Assembly: GCF_013114625.1 (NCBI RefSeq)
Contig: NZ_VTXD01000036.1
Location: 1-51,161, forward strand
Source: Vibrio sp. 99-70-13A1
GTDB taxonomy: Bacteria > Pseudomonadota > Gammaproteobacteria > Enterobacterales > Vibrionaceae
Reading direction: 5' to 3'
Length of the DNA: 51,161 nucleotides
The first letter of the stretch is position 1, and every line of letters starts with the position of its first letter. Shown here one piece after another: positions 1 to 8,795 of this stretch. Position numbers and translations under genes: made by a program. The notes under the pieces were generated by a model that saw only the letters and a list, made by a program, of their open reading frames with translations, made no database searches and was not told the DNA's origin.

Positions 1-48
1 GGCGCCAGAACCTAAATCTGGTGCGTCTACCAATTCCGCCACGACCGC
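1..48 (-). tRNA. tRNA-Leu (TAG), partial
   Basis: Only the 5' half lies in the window; the 3' half is beyond base 1. The 48 bases are identical to the 5' part of the complete tRNA-Leu at 374-458, including the anticodon loop with TAG. It is the last visible member of the minus-strand tRNA operon, 67 bases after tRNA-Met. Confidence 0.9.
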
Positions 49-115
49 AGCAAAGCTTTTACTCTAGCGAAGAGTATAGTTAAGAAGACTTATGGTTTGT
101 CTAAATAACGTTGTA

Positions 116-192
116 TGGTGGCTACTGCGGGATTCGAACCTGCGACCCCATCATTATGAGTGATGTGCTCTAACCAACTGAGCTAAGTAGCC
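116..192 (-). tRNA. tRNA-Met (CAT), elongator
   Basis: A 77-base cloverleaf reads from GGCTAC at 192 to an encoded CCA at 118-116. The anticodon loop is CTCATAA. The acceptor and D-arm resemble the elongator metT type, not the initiator (no CGCGGGG start) and not the lysidine Ile2 type. It is identical in sequence to the copy at 527-603. Confidence 0.95.
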
Positions 193-269
193 ATCTGAGA
201 GCGAGACAATATAATATAATCTTGCTTTCAATGCCATTATCTTTTGACAGATAATTACACTTAATAATA

Positions 270-344
270 TGGCTGGGCTACCTGGATTCGAACCAGGGAA
301 TGCTGGCATCAAAAGCCAGTGCCTTACCGCTTGGCGATAGCCCA
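270..344 (-). tRNA. tRNA-Gln (TTG)
   Basis: A 75-base cloverleaf reads from TGGGCTATCG at 344 to an encoded CCA at 272-270. The anticodon loop reads TTTTGAT, giving anticodon TTG. It sits between tRNA-Leu and the second tRNA-Met in one co-directional array. Confidence 0.95.
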
Positions 345-373
345 ACAACGATATCAATTAAGATACCTCAATA

Positions 374-458
374 TGGTGCGGTCGGAGAGACTTGAACTCT
401 CACACCTCTCGGCGCCAGAACCTAAATCTGGTGCGTCTACCAATTCCGCCACGACCGC
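374..458 (-). tRNA. tRNA-Leu (TAG)
   Basis: An 85-base class II tRNA with a long variable arm. It starts GCGGTCG at 458 and ends with an encoded CCA at 376-374. The anticodon loop GATTTAGGT gives TAG, as in E. coli leuW. Its first 48 bases are repeated exactly at 1-48. Confidence 0.95.
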
Positions 459-526
459 TTTACTTTCCTAAAAACTCTTTGTTGTTAATATTCATATGTT
501 TAATAACAAATAAAGCGCTTAGGAAA

Positions 527-603
527 TGGTGGCTACTGCGGGATTCGAACCTGCGACCCCATCATTATGAGTGATGTGCTCTAACCAACTGAGCTAAGTA
601 GCC
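527..603 (-). tRNA. tRNA-Met (CAT), elongator, first gene of the array
   Basis: A 77-base cloverleaf with anticodon CAT and encoded CCA, identical to 116-192. It is the promoter-proximal tRNA: a consensus-like promoter lies about 50 bases upstream on the minus strand. Confidence 0.95.
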
Positions 604-652
604 ATTTCCAATTTTCTTGCTCACTTTTAAACGTTGCCGCTTTGCTGTGAAC

Positions 653-688
653 GGGGCGCATTATGCGTAGTTGAGTGAAACCCGTCAA
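653..688 (-). promoter_or_regulatory. Promoter of the tRNA operon with GC-rich discriminator
   Basis: On the minus strand a -35 box TTGACG (688-683) and a -10 box CATAAT (665-660) are separated by exactly 17 bases. They are followed by GCGCCCC (659-653). A GC-rich discriminator is the hallmark of stringently controlled stable-RNA promoters (ppGpp/DksA). Transcription would start about 50 bases before tRNA-Met at 603. Confidence 0.8.
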
Positions 689-838
689 CTTTTTTTTTGA
701 ATAAATCACGAATAAACATCTGTTCGATTCCTTTTTAGTCAAAGAGGCGTATTTGTCATCAGAAACGTAGGTGAAAAAGTCGAGTATAGGAAGAGTTAAT
801 TTTACCAATAAGCAGAAAGAGAGGGGGAATAAAAATAA

Positions 839-868
839 AAAAGGTCAACGTAATCGTTGACCTTTTTA
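839..868 (-). terminator. Terminator after ychF
   Basis: An inverted repeat (AAAGGTCAACG, loop TAAT, CGTTGACCTTT) lies 20 bases past the ychF stop. On the minus strand it is followed by a run of T. Between it and the tRNA promoter I see no gene. Confidence 0.85.
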
Positions 869-887
869 GGTTATTTTAAATAAAGGA

Positions 888-1979
888 TTATACGTTGAAA
901 CGGAAATGAACCACATCGCCGTCTTTCACGATGTATTCTTTACCTTCTAAGCGCCATTTACCTGCGTCTTTAGCTCCACTTTCACCGTTAAACTCGATGA
1001 AATGATCGAAACCAACAACTTCTGCACGGATGAAGCCTTTTTCGAAATCTGTGTGGATCTTACCAGCTGCTTGAGGTGCTGTTGCACCAACAGGGATAGT
1101 CCAAGCACGTACTTCTTTTACACCAGCAGTGAAGTATGTTTGAAGAGTAAGTAGTTCGTAACCAGAGCGGATTACTCGGTTAAGACCTGGTTCTTCAATG
1201 CCCATGTCTGCTAGGAACTCTTCACGGTCTTCATCATCTAACTCAGAAAGCTCTGATTCGATTGCAGCACAAACCGCAACAACAACGTTGTTTTCGTTCT
1301 CTGCGTATTCACGAACTGCATCTAGGTAAGGGTTGTTCTCAAAACCTTCTTCACTAACGTTTGCAATGTACATTGTTGGTTTTAGAGTTAAGAAGTTTAG
1401 GTAGTCAATTGCTGCTAATTCTTCTTTAGCCAGTTCAACAGTACGAGCCATGCCACCTTCTGTAAGAATTGGTAGCAGCTTTTCAAGGACCGTAATTTCA
1501 AATTTAGCGTCTTTGTCGCCGCCTTTTGCTTTTTTAGCATTACGTTGAATAGCACGCTCACAGCTGTCTAAGTCAGCAAGAGCCAGTTCAAGGTTAATAA
1601 CTTCGATATCTTCAATTGGAGATACTTTGCCAGAAACATGAACAATGTTTTCATTTTCAAAGCAGCGAACAACGTGACCGATAGCGTCAGTTTCGCGGAT
1701 GTTAGCTAGGAATTTGTTACCTAGACCTTCACCTTTTGAAGCGCCAGCAACTAGACCTGCGATATCCACAAATTCCATTGTCGTTGGAAGGATCTTTTGT
1801 GGATTAACAATTTTCGCTAATGCATCTAAACGAAGATCTGGAACAGGAACGATGCCTGTGTTTGGTTCGATAGTACAAAACGGAAAGTTTGCTGCTTCGA
1901 TGCCCGCTTTAGTCAGTGCGTTAAACAGAGTTGACTTGCCTACGTTTGGTAGACCAACGATGCCACATTTAAAACCCAT
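888..1979 (-). CDS. ychF: Ribosome-binding ATPase YchF
   Basis: A 363-residue member of the Obg-related YchF (OLA1) family, cytosolic P-loop NTPases that prefer ATP, bind ribosomes and take part in translation and stress responses. The Walker A/G1 motif GLPNVGKS lies at about residues 8-15, followed by the long helical insertion and a C-terminal TGS domain ending in VVHFRFNV. The start was set at MGFKCGIVG (ATG at 1979), preceded by AAGG eight bases upstream. An in-frame upstream extension of 20 residues overlaps pth and matches nothing in the family. It follows pth by 10 bases, the conserved pth-ychF pair. Confidence 0.97.
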   Translation of the reverse strand: MGFKCGIVGLPNVGKSTLFNALTKAGIEAANFPFCTIEPNTGIVPVPDLRLDALAKIVNPQKILPTTMEFVDIAGLVAGASKGEGLGNKFLANIRETDAIGHVVRCFENENIVHVSGKVSPIEDIEVINLELALADLDSCERAIQRNAKKAKGGDKDAKFEITVLEKLLPILTEGGMARTVELAKEELAAIDYLNFLTLKPTMYIANVSEEGFENNPYLDAVREYAENENNVVVAVCAAIESELSELDDEDREEFLADMGIEEPGLNRVIRSGYELLTLQTYFTAGVKEVRAWTIPVGATAPQAAGKIHTDFEKGFIRAEVVGFDHFIEFNGESGAKDAGKWRLEGKEYIVKDGDVVHFRFNV

Positions 1980-1989
1980 GATATAAACC

Positions 1990-2580
1990 TTATTCTGCTT
2001 TGAACGTATGTAAGCGATTTTGTGCTTTTGGTAGACCATCTTTTAATAAGATGTCTAGGCTGCGTACTGATTCGTCAACGACGGCTTCAATACACTCTTG
2101 TTCTTTAGTAGGAGCTTTCCCTAATACATAACCTGCAACTTTATCTTTATGCCCTGGGTGACCTATGCCTAACCTGAGACGATAAAATTCTTTATTGTTA
2201 CCTTGCTTACTGATGATGTCTTTCAGACCATTGTGTCCACCATGACCACCGCCTTTTTTGAACTTACCAATACCTGGAGGTAGGTCTAGTTCATCATGGG
2301 CAACCATAATTTCTTCTGGTTTTATCTGATAGAACTTAGCAAGAGCAGCAACGGCTTTTCCTGATAAATTCATAAATGTAGTTGGGATCAGTAAACGAAG
2401 ATCTTCCCCGTGAACCATAATACGACCTGTTAATCCGAAAAACTTTGCTTCATTTTTCAAGGTAACATTATGTACTCGTGCTAATTCTTCAACGATCCAA
2501 GCCCCAGCATTATGGCGAGTTTTGGCGTATTCTGGACCTGGATTAGCCAGTCCAACGAGAAGTTTTATTTGTTGGCTCAA
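1990..2580 (-). CDS. pth: Peptidyl-tRNA hydrolase
   Basis: A 196-residue enzyme that cleaves peptidyl-tRNAs released prematurely from ribosomes, recycling tRNA. The family signature is clear: NPGPEYAKTRHNAG at residues 13-26 with the catalytic His at about 23, then FMNLSG and HDELDLPPG. Length is normal for bacterial Pth. The start codon is TTG (2580) with GAGAG upstream. It is transcribed with ychF, 10 bases downstream. A 203-base gap separates it from prs, and the prs terminator lies in that gap, so pth probably has its own promoter there. Confidence 0.97.
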   Translation of the reverse strand: MSQQIKLLVGLANPGPEYAKTRHNAGAWIVEELARVHNVTLKNEAKFFGLTGRIMVHGEDLRLLIPTTFMNLSGKAVAALAKFYQIKPEEIMVAHDELDLPPGIGKFKKGGGHGGHNGLKDIISKQGNNKEFYRLRLGIGHPGHKDKVAGYVLGKAPTKEQECIEAVVDESVRSLDILLKDGLPKAQNRLHTFKAE

Positions 2581-2705
2581 GGTAAGGATCTCTCTTGGGA
2601 TTTCAAAAAGCGCCGTATGATATCACAGTTTATTAAAAAGGTGCGAGCTAGCTGAATAACTCAACAGTTCTTTGCTGGATAAACAATTTCAATAGGCATC
2701 AGGCA

Positions 2706-2735
2706 TAAAAAAGCACTTCAATAAATGAAGTGCTT
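2706..2735 (-). terminator. Terminator after prs
   Basis: A perfect 10-bp stem (AAGCACTTCA, loop ATAAA, TGAAGTGCTT) followed on the minus strand by TTTTTT. It lies about 50 bases past the prs stop and separates the lolB-ispE-prs unit from pth-ychF. Confidence 0.85.
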
Positions 2736-2783
2736 AATATTTTTCTCACTGTAAATGTTTAAAGTAAAGTGGTGAGACTTTGA

Positions 2784-3728
2784 TTAGTTAAACATTGCAG
2801 AGATTGATTCTTCGTTGCTGATGCGGCGAATCGCTTCAGCAAGCATGCGAGAAAGGCTTAGTTCAGTAACTTTACCTGTCGCAGCCATCTCTGGAGAAAG
2901 CTTGATTGAATCAGTAACAATAACTTGGTCTAGAACTGAGTTGCGGATGTTTTCTGCAGCAGTACCAGAGAAAACAGCGTGAGTTGCGTAAGCGAATACA
3001 CGCTTAGCACCACGCTCTTTTAGAGCTTCAGCTGCTTTACATAGCGTGCCACCCGTATCGATCATGTCATCAACGATCACACAGTCGCGACCTTCAACAT
3101 CACCGATTAGGTTCATTACTTCAGAAACGTTAGCACGTGGACGACGCTTATCAACGATAGCGATATCAACATCGCCTAGCGCTTTAGCTGTTGCACGAGC
3201 ACGTACAACACCACCAAGATCTGGAGAAACCACGACTGGATTTTCTAGACCACGGTTAGCCATATCTTCTAGAAGAACTGGAGTGCCGAAGATGTTATCA
3301 ACAGGTACATCGAAGAAGCCTTGGATTTGCTCTGCGTGTAGGTCGATAGTAAGAACGCGGTCAACACCAACGTTAGAAAGGAAATCTGCAACAACTTTTG
3401 CAGTGATTGGCACACGAGCAGAACGTACACGACGATCTTGACGGGCATAACCGAAGTAAGGGATTACAGCAGTAATACGGCCAGCAGAAGCACGGCGCAT
3501 TGCGTCAATCATTACCACCAATTCCATAAGGTTGTCATTGGTTGGTGCACAAGTTGATTGAATCAGGAATACATCACTACCGCGAACGTTTTCATTGATT
3601 TGTACAGCGACTTCGCCATCAGAAAAACGGTCTACAGTAGCATCGCCAAGAGAGATGTATAGACGATCAGCAATACGTTGGGCTAGTTCAGGTGTTGCGT
3701 TACCAGCAAATAGCTTCATATCAGGCAC
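2784..3728 (-). CDS. prs: Ribose-phosphate pyrophosphokinase
   Basis: A 314-residue cytosolic enzyme that makes PRPP from ribose 5-phosphate and ATP, for purine, pyrimidine, histidine, tryptophan and NAD synthesis. It is nearly collinear with E. coli Prs, from MPDMKLFAGNATPELA to RRISNEESISAMF. The PRPP-binding motif DDMIDTGGTL and the catalytic-loop region around DKRRPRANVS are intact. The start codon is GTG with GAGG eight bases upstream, as in E. coli. It lies 27 bases after ispE, a neighbourhood conserved across gamma-proteobacteria, and ends at a strong terminator. Confidence 0.98.
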   Translation of the reverse strand: MPDMKLFAGNATPELAQRIADRLYISLGDATVDRFSDGEVAVQINENVRGSDVFLIQSTCAPTNDNLMELVVMIDAMRRASAGRITAVIPYFGYARQDRRVRSARVPITAKVVADFLSNVGVDRVLTIDLHAEQIQGFFDVPVDNIFGTPVLLEDMANRGLENPVVVSPDLGGVVRARATAKALGDVDIAIVDKRRPRANVSEVMNLIGDVEGRDCVIVDDMIDTGGTLCKAAEALKERGAKRVFAYATHAVFSGTAAENIRNSVLDQVIVTDSIKLSPEMAATGKVTELSLSRMLAEAIRRISNEESISAMFN

Positions 3729-3755
3729 GGTGGAAACCTCGGGTTGCGTCCAGTT

Positions 3756-4658
3756 TTAAATAGATTGTGTGTGGGCTGATTGGTATTCAGCCAAAGTTTC
3801 TTTTAAAGGTGAAGTGTTACGACCTTTGGCAATAAATGCAGAAACAGTGTCAGGTAGTTTTCTCAGAACCGATTCTGCTTCTTTTTTGCTGTTAAATTCA
3901 GCAAAAACGCATGAACCAGTGCCAGTCAATCTCGACGGCGCGTATTGTAGCAGCCATGAAAGTTGCTTATCAACCTCTGGGTACAGCATTCGCACAATTT
4001 TTTCGCAATCGTTTACGTATTCTTGCTCTAGAAGCGTTGATAGCGCTCGTTTTGGTGTATTTCGAGTTAATTCAGAATGTGTGAATATGTCTACAGTTGC
4101 TATGCTCACTTGAGGTTTTACAACCAGATACCACTTTTCATCCGGATTAGCTGGCTGCAGCTGTTCTCCAACCCCTTCAGCAAAGGCAGCAAAGCCTTTA
4201 ACAAAGACAGGAACGTCAGCGCCGAGCTTCAAGCCGATCTCTGCAAGCTGATCATCCGATAGGCTGAGTTGCCAGAGATAGTTAAGTGCAACCAATACGG
4301 TTGCAGCATTCGAGGAGCCCCCTCCAATACCACCACCCATAGGGAGAACTTTCTCAAGGGAAATATCTGCTCCCAATAATTGAGAAGTGCGCTGTTGGTT
4401 GTTTCCTTGCTGATGGTACTCTTGAAGGGCAGTTGCGGCTTTCCAAATTAAATTATCTTGGGTTGCTACTCCTGGGATCTCAGGAGTGATGGTAATTTCA
4501 TTGGAACGTTCATGAGCGGTCACCGAGAGCTTGTCACTAAATTCAACAAACTGGAAAAGCGTTTGCAGTTCATGGTAGCCATTGTCTCTTCGACCTGTAA
4601 TGTACAAGAATAAATTGAGCTTGGCCGGAGATGGCCAGTGAGTCGTGCTTAAAATCAT
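3756..4658 (-). CDS. ispE: 4-diphosphocytidyl-2-C-methyl-D-erythritol kinase
   Basis: A GHMP-family kinase of the MEP isoprenoid pathway. It phosphorylates CDP-methylerythritol using ATP. The N-terminus WPSPAKLNLFLYITGRR and the glycine-rich ATP loop PMGGGIGGGSSNAA are diagnostic. I chose the ATG at 4658 because it overlaps the lolB stop as ATGA, a sign of translational coupling, giving 300 residues. A GTG at 4673 would add five residues. The order lolB-ispE-prs is the usual enterobacterial and vibrio arrangement, opposite to hemA. Confidence 0.96.
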   Translation of the reverse strand: MILSTTHWPSPAKLNLFLYITGRRDNGYHELQTLFQFVEFSDKLSVTAHERSNEITITPEIPGVATQDNLIWKAATALQEYHQQGNNQQRTSQLLGADISLEKVLPMGGGIGGGSSNAATVLVALNYLWQLSLSDDQLAEIGLKLGADVPVFVKGFAAFAEGVGEQLQPANPDEKWYLVVKPQVSIATVDIFTHSELTRNTPKRALSTLLEQEYVNDCEKIVRMLYPEVDKQLSWLLQYAPSRLTGTGSCVFAEFNSKKEAESVLRKLPDTVSAFIAKGRNTSPLKETLAEYQSAHTQSI

Positions 4659-5320
4659 TTCGTGAGCGTCCACTTAGAAATAACAATGTTGATCTTGTTG
4701 CTGTTTTGCTGGAAAGATAGCCGGGATGGTAGTGGGATTGTTGTTACATCCTTATTATTGCTTAGGCTACTTTCAATTATTTTCTTTGGCAGTTCAATGT
4801 CTTGGTATTTGCTGAAATCTATCGTCCAAGTATCTCCATTCACTTGTTTAGTTAGCGAGTCTAGTGTGTTGGTGATGTCATTCAATTGGTATGTATCGGC
4901 TTGTTCAGGCAGTGCCAATAACCACTTTGGCAAGTGTTGAACAGGAATCTGAAGCCCTGTTAACTGCTTCACTAATACTGTGGCACTTTTGTGTGTGAAC
5001 ACTTGGTCGTCATAAGTGACAACTTTGGCACCGTTTTTACTAACTGTTAGGTTGAGAGCTGTTTGTCCAAGGAAAGTTGTAAGTCTGAGTTGACTGCTCG
5101 ATTCGGAGTGTGTCCAAGTGAAATTTAAACTTTGTCTTTGTTCTGGGGATATATAACCGAGCTTGCCTGAAGCTCGGTAACTTTGAATTTGAGAGAGTTG
5201 ATATGAATGAGCTTGCCATTCTACGCTAGTGGGTTGTTCTGTAATTGACGTACAACCGACCATAAACAGGGCGATAAAAAAGAGAGAAGTAATTCTATGA
5301 AACTTATCCATTTTGCTCAC
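4655..5320 (-). CDS. lolB: Outer-membrane lipoprotein receptor LolB
   Basis: A 221-residue outer-membrane lipoprotein that accepts lipoproteins from the periplasmic carrier LolA and inserts them into the outer membrane. The signal peptide ends in the lipobox MVGC with Cys23 as the lipidated residue (Cys20 if translation starts at the second Met). The body has the LolB pattern of alternating strands, such as FTWTHSESSSQLRLTTFLGQ. It is first in the lolB-ispE-prs unit and divergent from hemA across 151 bases. A possible minus-strand -10 box TATAGT lies at 5358-5353, but no good -35 is visible. Confidence 0.93.
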   Translation of the reverse strand: MSKMDKFHRITSLFFIALFMVGCTSITEQPTSVEWQAHSYQLSQIQSYRASGKLGYISPEQRQSLNFTWTHSESSSQLRLTTFLGQTALNLTVSKNGAKVVTYDDQVFTHKSATVLVKQLTGLQIPVQHLPKWLLALPEQADTYQLNDITNTLDSLTKQVNGDTWTIDFSKYQDIELPKKIIESSLSNNKDVTTIPLPSRLSFQQNSNKINIVISKWTLTK

Positions 5321-5471
5321 AACTTATTCAATTTTTTGGGAAAATCACAATTACTATAGCATTGAACTCACGAACTCTGGAAAACAAATCCCGCTTGCTC
5401 TTTAAATAGAGCCATGCATCAAGTAAAATTCGCGTCCTAATTTCTAATCCTTGATCGAGAACTTCTGATAC

Positions 5472-6731
5472 ATGTCTTTGCTTGCCGTAGGTATCAATCA
5501 CAATACAGCGTCGGTTGAATTGCGAGAAAAAGTCGCTTTTGGTCCAGATAAACTATCTGGGGCTCTAGAGCAGCTTGGCGCAAATGCACACGTGAATGGA
5601 AGTGTCATACTTTCAACCTGTAACCGCACTGAAATTTATTGTGACGTTAAAGGCGCTGCGAAAAGTAAGCTGATCGACTGGCTGTCGGTTTTCCATCAAG
5701 TAAGCCCCGAAGAATTAAAACCAAGTTTATATATCCATGAAGAGCAAGCGGCGATAAAACACCTTATGCGTGTTGCTTGTGGATTAGATTCATTGATTTT
5801 GGGTGAACCTCAAATATTAGGGCAAGTTAAACAAGCTTATACAGATTCACGTGATCATAAATCTGTAGATGCAGCCATGGAAAAGCTTTTCCAGAAATCC
5901 TTTTCGGTTGCTAAGCGTGTTCGAACAGAAACTGAAATCGGTGGAAGTGCTGTTTCAGTGGCTTATGCTGCTTGTACGCTTGCAAAACATATCTTCGAAT
6001 CTATTGAAGAATCTACCGTTTTACTCGTTGGTGCTGGTGAGACAATAGAGCTTGTCGCTAAGCACCTTTCAGCAAATGGTTGTACAAAAATGATTGTTGC
6101 TAACCGAACACGCGAACGTGCATTAGGATTAGCAGAAGAGTTTGGCGCGGAAGTCATCAGCTTAAATGAGATTCCTGACCATTTATCCAGAGCGGATATT
6201 GTTATTAGTTCAACAGCAAGCCCATTGCCAATTATTGGTAAAGGTATGGTTGAAACTGCGCTTAAGCAAAGAAAACACCAACCTATGCTTTTAGTCGATA
6301 TCGCTGTCCCAAGAGATGTAGAGTCGCAAGTTGGTGATCTGAACGATGCCTATCTCTATACTGTGGATGATCTACAGTCGATTGTGGATAGTAATATTGA
6401 GCAACGTAAAGTAGAAGCGATTCAAGCTGAAGCGATTGTCAGTGAAGAAAGCGCGGCATTCATGAGTTGGATGCGATCATTACAAGCTGTCGACAGTATT
6501 CGTGAATACCGACAGTCATCAAATGAAATAAAAGAAGAATTACTTAGTAAAAGTTTACAGGCTCTTGCCGCCGGCGGTGACCCTGAAAAAGTTTTACTCG
6601 AGCTTAGTAATAAGCTCACCAATAAATTGATCCATGCTCCTACGCGTGCGCTACAAAGTGCCGCAGAGCAAGGAGAACCTGCAAAATTAACGGTCATTAG
6701 ACAGAGTTTGGGCCTTGAAGACCCTCAATAA
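5472..6731 (+). CDS. hemA: Glutamyl-tRNA reductase
   Basis: A 419-residue enzyme that reduces glutamyl-tRNA to glutamate-1-semialdehyde, the first committed step of C5-pathway heme synthesis. The active-site Cys50 lies in STCNRTEIYC. An NADPH-binding Rossmann segment (LLVGAGETIELVAKHL) begins near residue 185, followed by the C-terminal dimerisation helices. It is divergent from lolB and 30 bases before prfA, the conserved hemA-prfA-prmC order. The upstream gap shows a small inverted repeat (GCTCT-N6-AGAGC at 5397-5412) of unknown meaning. Confidence 0.98.
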   Translation: MSLLAVGINHNTASVELREKVAFGPDKLSGALEQLGANAHVNGSVILSTCNRTEIYCDVKGAAKSKLIDWLSVFHQVSPEELKPSLYIHEEQAAIKHLMRVACGLDSLILGEPQILGQVKQAYTDSRDHKSVDAAMEKLFQKSFSVAKRVRTETEIGGSAVSVAYAACTLAKHIFESIEESTVLLVGAGETIELVAKHLSANGCTKMIVANRTRERALGLAEEFGAEVISLNEIPDHLSRADIVISSTASPLPIIGKGMVETALKQRKHQPMLLVDIAVPRDVESQVGDLNDAYLYTVDDLQSIVDSNIEQRKVEAIQAEAIVSEESAAFMSWMRSLQAVDSIREYRQSSNEIKEELLSKSLQALAAGGDPEKVLLELSNKLTNKLIHAPTRALQSAAEQGEPAKLTVIRQSLGLEDPQ

Positions 6732-6761
6732 TATTATAGACCTCCAACAAGATAAGAAATT

Positions 6762-7850
6762 ATGAACGCCTCGATTCTAGTAAAGCTTGAAACACTTGTT
6801 GAACGTTATGAAGAAGTTCAACACCTGCTTGGTGACCCTGATGTTATTGGGAATCAAGATAAATTCCGCGCTCTTTCTCGTGAATATTCACAGCTAGAAG
6901 AAGTGACTATGTGTTTTCAGGCCTACCAGCAAGCACAAGAAGATTTAGAAGCTGCTGAAGATATGGCAAATGAAGATGACGCTGAAATGCGTGAAATGGC
7001 TCAAGAAGAGATCAAAGAAGCAAAAGAAGCCATTGAGCGTTTGACTGACGATCTACAAATTCTATTACTGCCAAAAGACCCGAATGATGAGCGCAACTGT
7101 TTCTTAGAAATTCGTGCGGGTGCGGGTGGTGATGAAGCCGGTATCTTCGCTGGTAACCTTTTCCGTATGTATTCTAGATTTGCAGAGAAAAAAGGTTGGC
7201 GTGTTGAAGTGATGAGCAGTAATGCTTCAGAGCAAGGCGGTTACAAAGAAATGATCGCTAAAATTAGCGGTGAAAGTGTATACGGCACAATGAAGTTTGA
7301 GTCAGGCGGTCACCGTGTTCAGCGTGTACCTGAAACCGAATCTCAAGGTCGAGTGCATACTTCAGCTTGTACTGTTGCCATCATGCCTGAAATCCCAGAA
7401 GCGGATTTACCAGAAATTAAATCGGCAGATCTAAAAATTGATACATTCCGTGCTTCTGGTGCGGGTGGTCAGCACGTTAACACGACGGATTCAGCAATCC
7501 GTATTACTCACTTACCAACAGGTACAGTAGTAGAGTGTCAAGATGAGCGTTCTCAACATAAAAACAAAGCGAAAGCGATGGCAGTACTTGCCGCTCGAAT
7601 CGTTCAAGCTGAAGAAGAACGCCGCGCTGCTGCTATTTCTGACACACGCCGTAACTTACTAGGTTCTGGTGATCGTAGTGACCGTATTCGTACTTATAAC
7701 TACCCACAAGGTCGAGTATCTGATCACCGCATCAACTTAACGCTTTACCGTTTGAATGAAGTCTTAGAAGGCGACCTACAAAGCTTATTAGATCCTGTTC
7801 TTCAAGAGCACCAAGCGGATCAGTTAGCAGCACTGGCTGAAAATAACTAA
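6762..7850 (+). CDS. prfA: Peptide chain release factor 1
   Basis: A 362-residue factor that recognises UAA and UAG stop codons and triggers peptide release. The catalytic GGQ sits at residues 235-237 (RASGAGGQHVNTTDSA). The codon-recognition tripeptide of the P-x-T type appears as PET at about 190-192, in VPETESQGRVHTSAC. It stands between hemA and prmC, the latter encoding the enzyme that methylates the GGQ glutamine; prmC begins four bases after its stop. Confidence 0.98.
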   Translation: MNASILVKLETLVERYEEVQHLLGDPDVIGNQDKFRALSREYSQLEEVTMCFQAYQQAQEDLEAAEDMANEDDAEMREMAQEEIKEAKEAIERLTDDLQILLLPKDPNDERNCFLEIRAGAGGDEAGIFAGNLFRMYSRFAEKKGWRVEVMSSNASEQGGYKEMIAKISGESVYGTMKFESGGHRVQRVPETESQGRVHTSACTVAIMPEIPEADLPEIKSADLKIDTFRASGAGGQHVNTTDSAIRITHLPTGTVVECQDERSQHKNKAKAMAVLAARIVQAEEERRAAAISDTRRNLLGSGDRSDRIRTYNYPQGRVSDHRINLTLYRLNEVLEGDLQSLLDPVLQEHQADQLAALAENN

Positions 7851-7854
7851 GCAT

Positions 7855-8727
7855 ATGTTGTCAACATTTACGGTTGAAAGTGCATTAAAGTCAGCAATCG
7901 TACAGCTTCAAGAGGGCGATAATACATCGCCCTCAATTGATGCTGCTGTACTACTTTGCCATGCATTAGATAAGCCACGATCATTCCTGCTTACCTGGCC
8001 TGAAAAATTCCTCACGTTAGATCAAGAATCTCAATTTTTTGCTTTGTTGGATCGCCGTTTAATTGGTGAACCAGTGGCTTATATTGTGGGTGAACGTGAG
8101 TTTTGGTCTTTACCTTTAAAGGTATCTCCGTCGACATTAATCCCTCGCCCAGATACTGAGCGTTTAGTGGAAGTGGCGTTAGATAAAACTCATGGTAAAA
8201 CTGGCAATATTCTTGATTTGGGCACGGGCACTGGCGCGATAGCACTTGCTCTTGCATCTGAAATGCCTAATAGGCAGATAATAGGTATTGATTTACGCCC
8301 TGAAGCCCAGCAATTAGCGACGGAAAATGCCGCAAACTTGAACATTAAGAATGTTGGTTTTTACCAAGGCAGCTGGTTCGAACCGCTTGTCGCTGAAGAT
8401 TCAAAGATTATTGGTACAAAGTTTGCTTTGATCGTATCGAATCCGCCATATATTGAAAAAGACGATCCGCACCTTGAGCTGGGTGATGTTCGTTTTGAAC
8501 CGATAACGGCATTAGTGGCTGAAGAAAAGGGCTTAGCCGATATCAAATATATAGCTAAACATGCCGTTAATTTCCTTGAAAGTGATGGCTGGCTGGCATT
8601 TGAACATGGTTATGACCAAGGTCTTGCCGTGAGAGAGATCATGCAAGCGTCAGGCTATTTAGACGTGATTACAGAAAAAGACTATGGTGGCAATGATAGG
8701 GTCACATTAGGTCGTTACTTGCCGTAA
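7855..8727 (+). CDS. prmC: Release-factor glutamine N5-methyltransferase
   Basis: A 290-residue SAM-dependent methyltransferase (also called HemK) that methylates the GGQ glutamine of RF1 and RF2. The SAM motif DLGTGTGAIA is at residues 121-130 and the catalytic NPPY at 196-199. An N-terminal helical substrate-binding domain precedes them. It starts four bases after the prfA stop, so it is probably translated in a coupled way with its own substrate protein. Confidence 0.97.
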   Translation: MLSTFTVESALKSAIVQLQEGDNTSPSIDAAVLLCHALDKPRSFLLTWPEKFLTLDQESQFFALLDRRLIGEPVAYIVGEREFWSLPLKVSPSTLIPRPDTERLVEVALDKTHGKTGNILDLGTGTGAIALALASEMPNRQIIGIDLRPEAQQLATENAANLNIKNVGFYQGSWFEPLVAEDSKIIGTKFALIVSNPPYIEKDDPHLELGDVRFEPITALVAEEKGLADIKYIAKHAVNFLESDGWLAFEHGYDQGLAVREIMQASGYLDVITEKDYGGNDRVTLGRYLP

Positions 8728-8795
8728 GGCTCGTTTATAATAAATTGCATACATAATTACTCATTGAGTAAAACTGGAAGTTTTAGAGGGAATCC

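Noticed and set aside
581..808. 75-residue minus-strand reading frame
   Set aside because: It overlaps tRNA-Met and runs through the tRNA promoter, with no ribosome site or family resemblance.
888..2039. Longer YchF start at 2039
   Set aside because: The 20 extra residues overlap pth and precede the conserved MGFKCGIVG start, which has a good ribosome site.
5397..5412. GCTCT-N6-AGAGC inverted repeat between lolB and hemA
   Set aside because: The stem is only five bases and no promoter element or conservation can be shown from one sequence.
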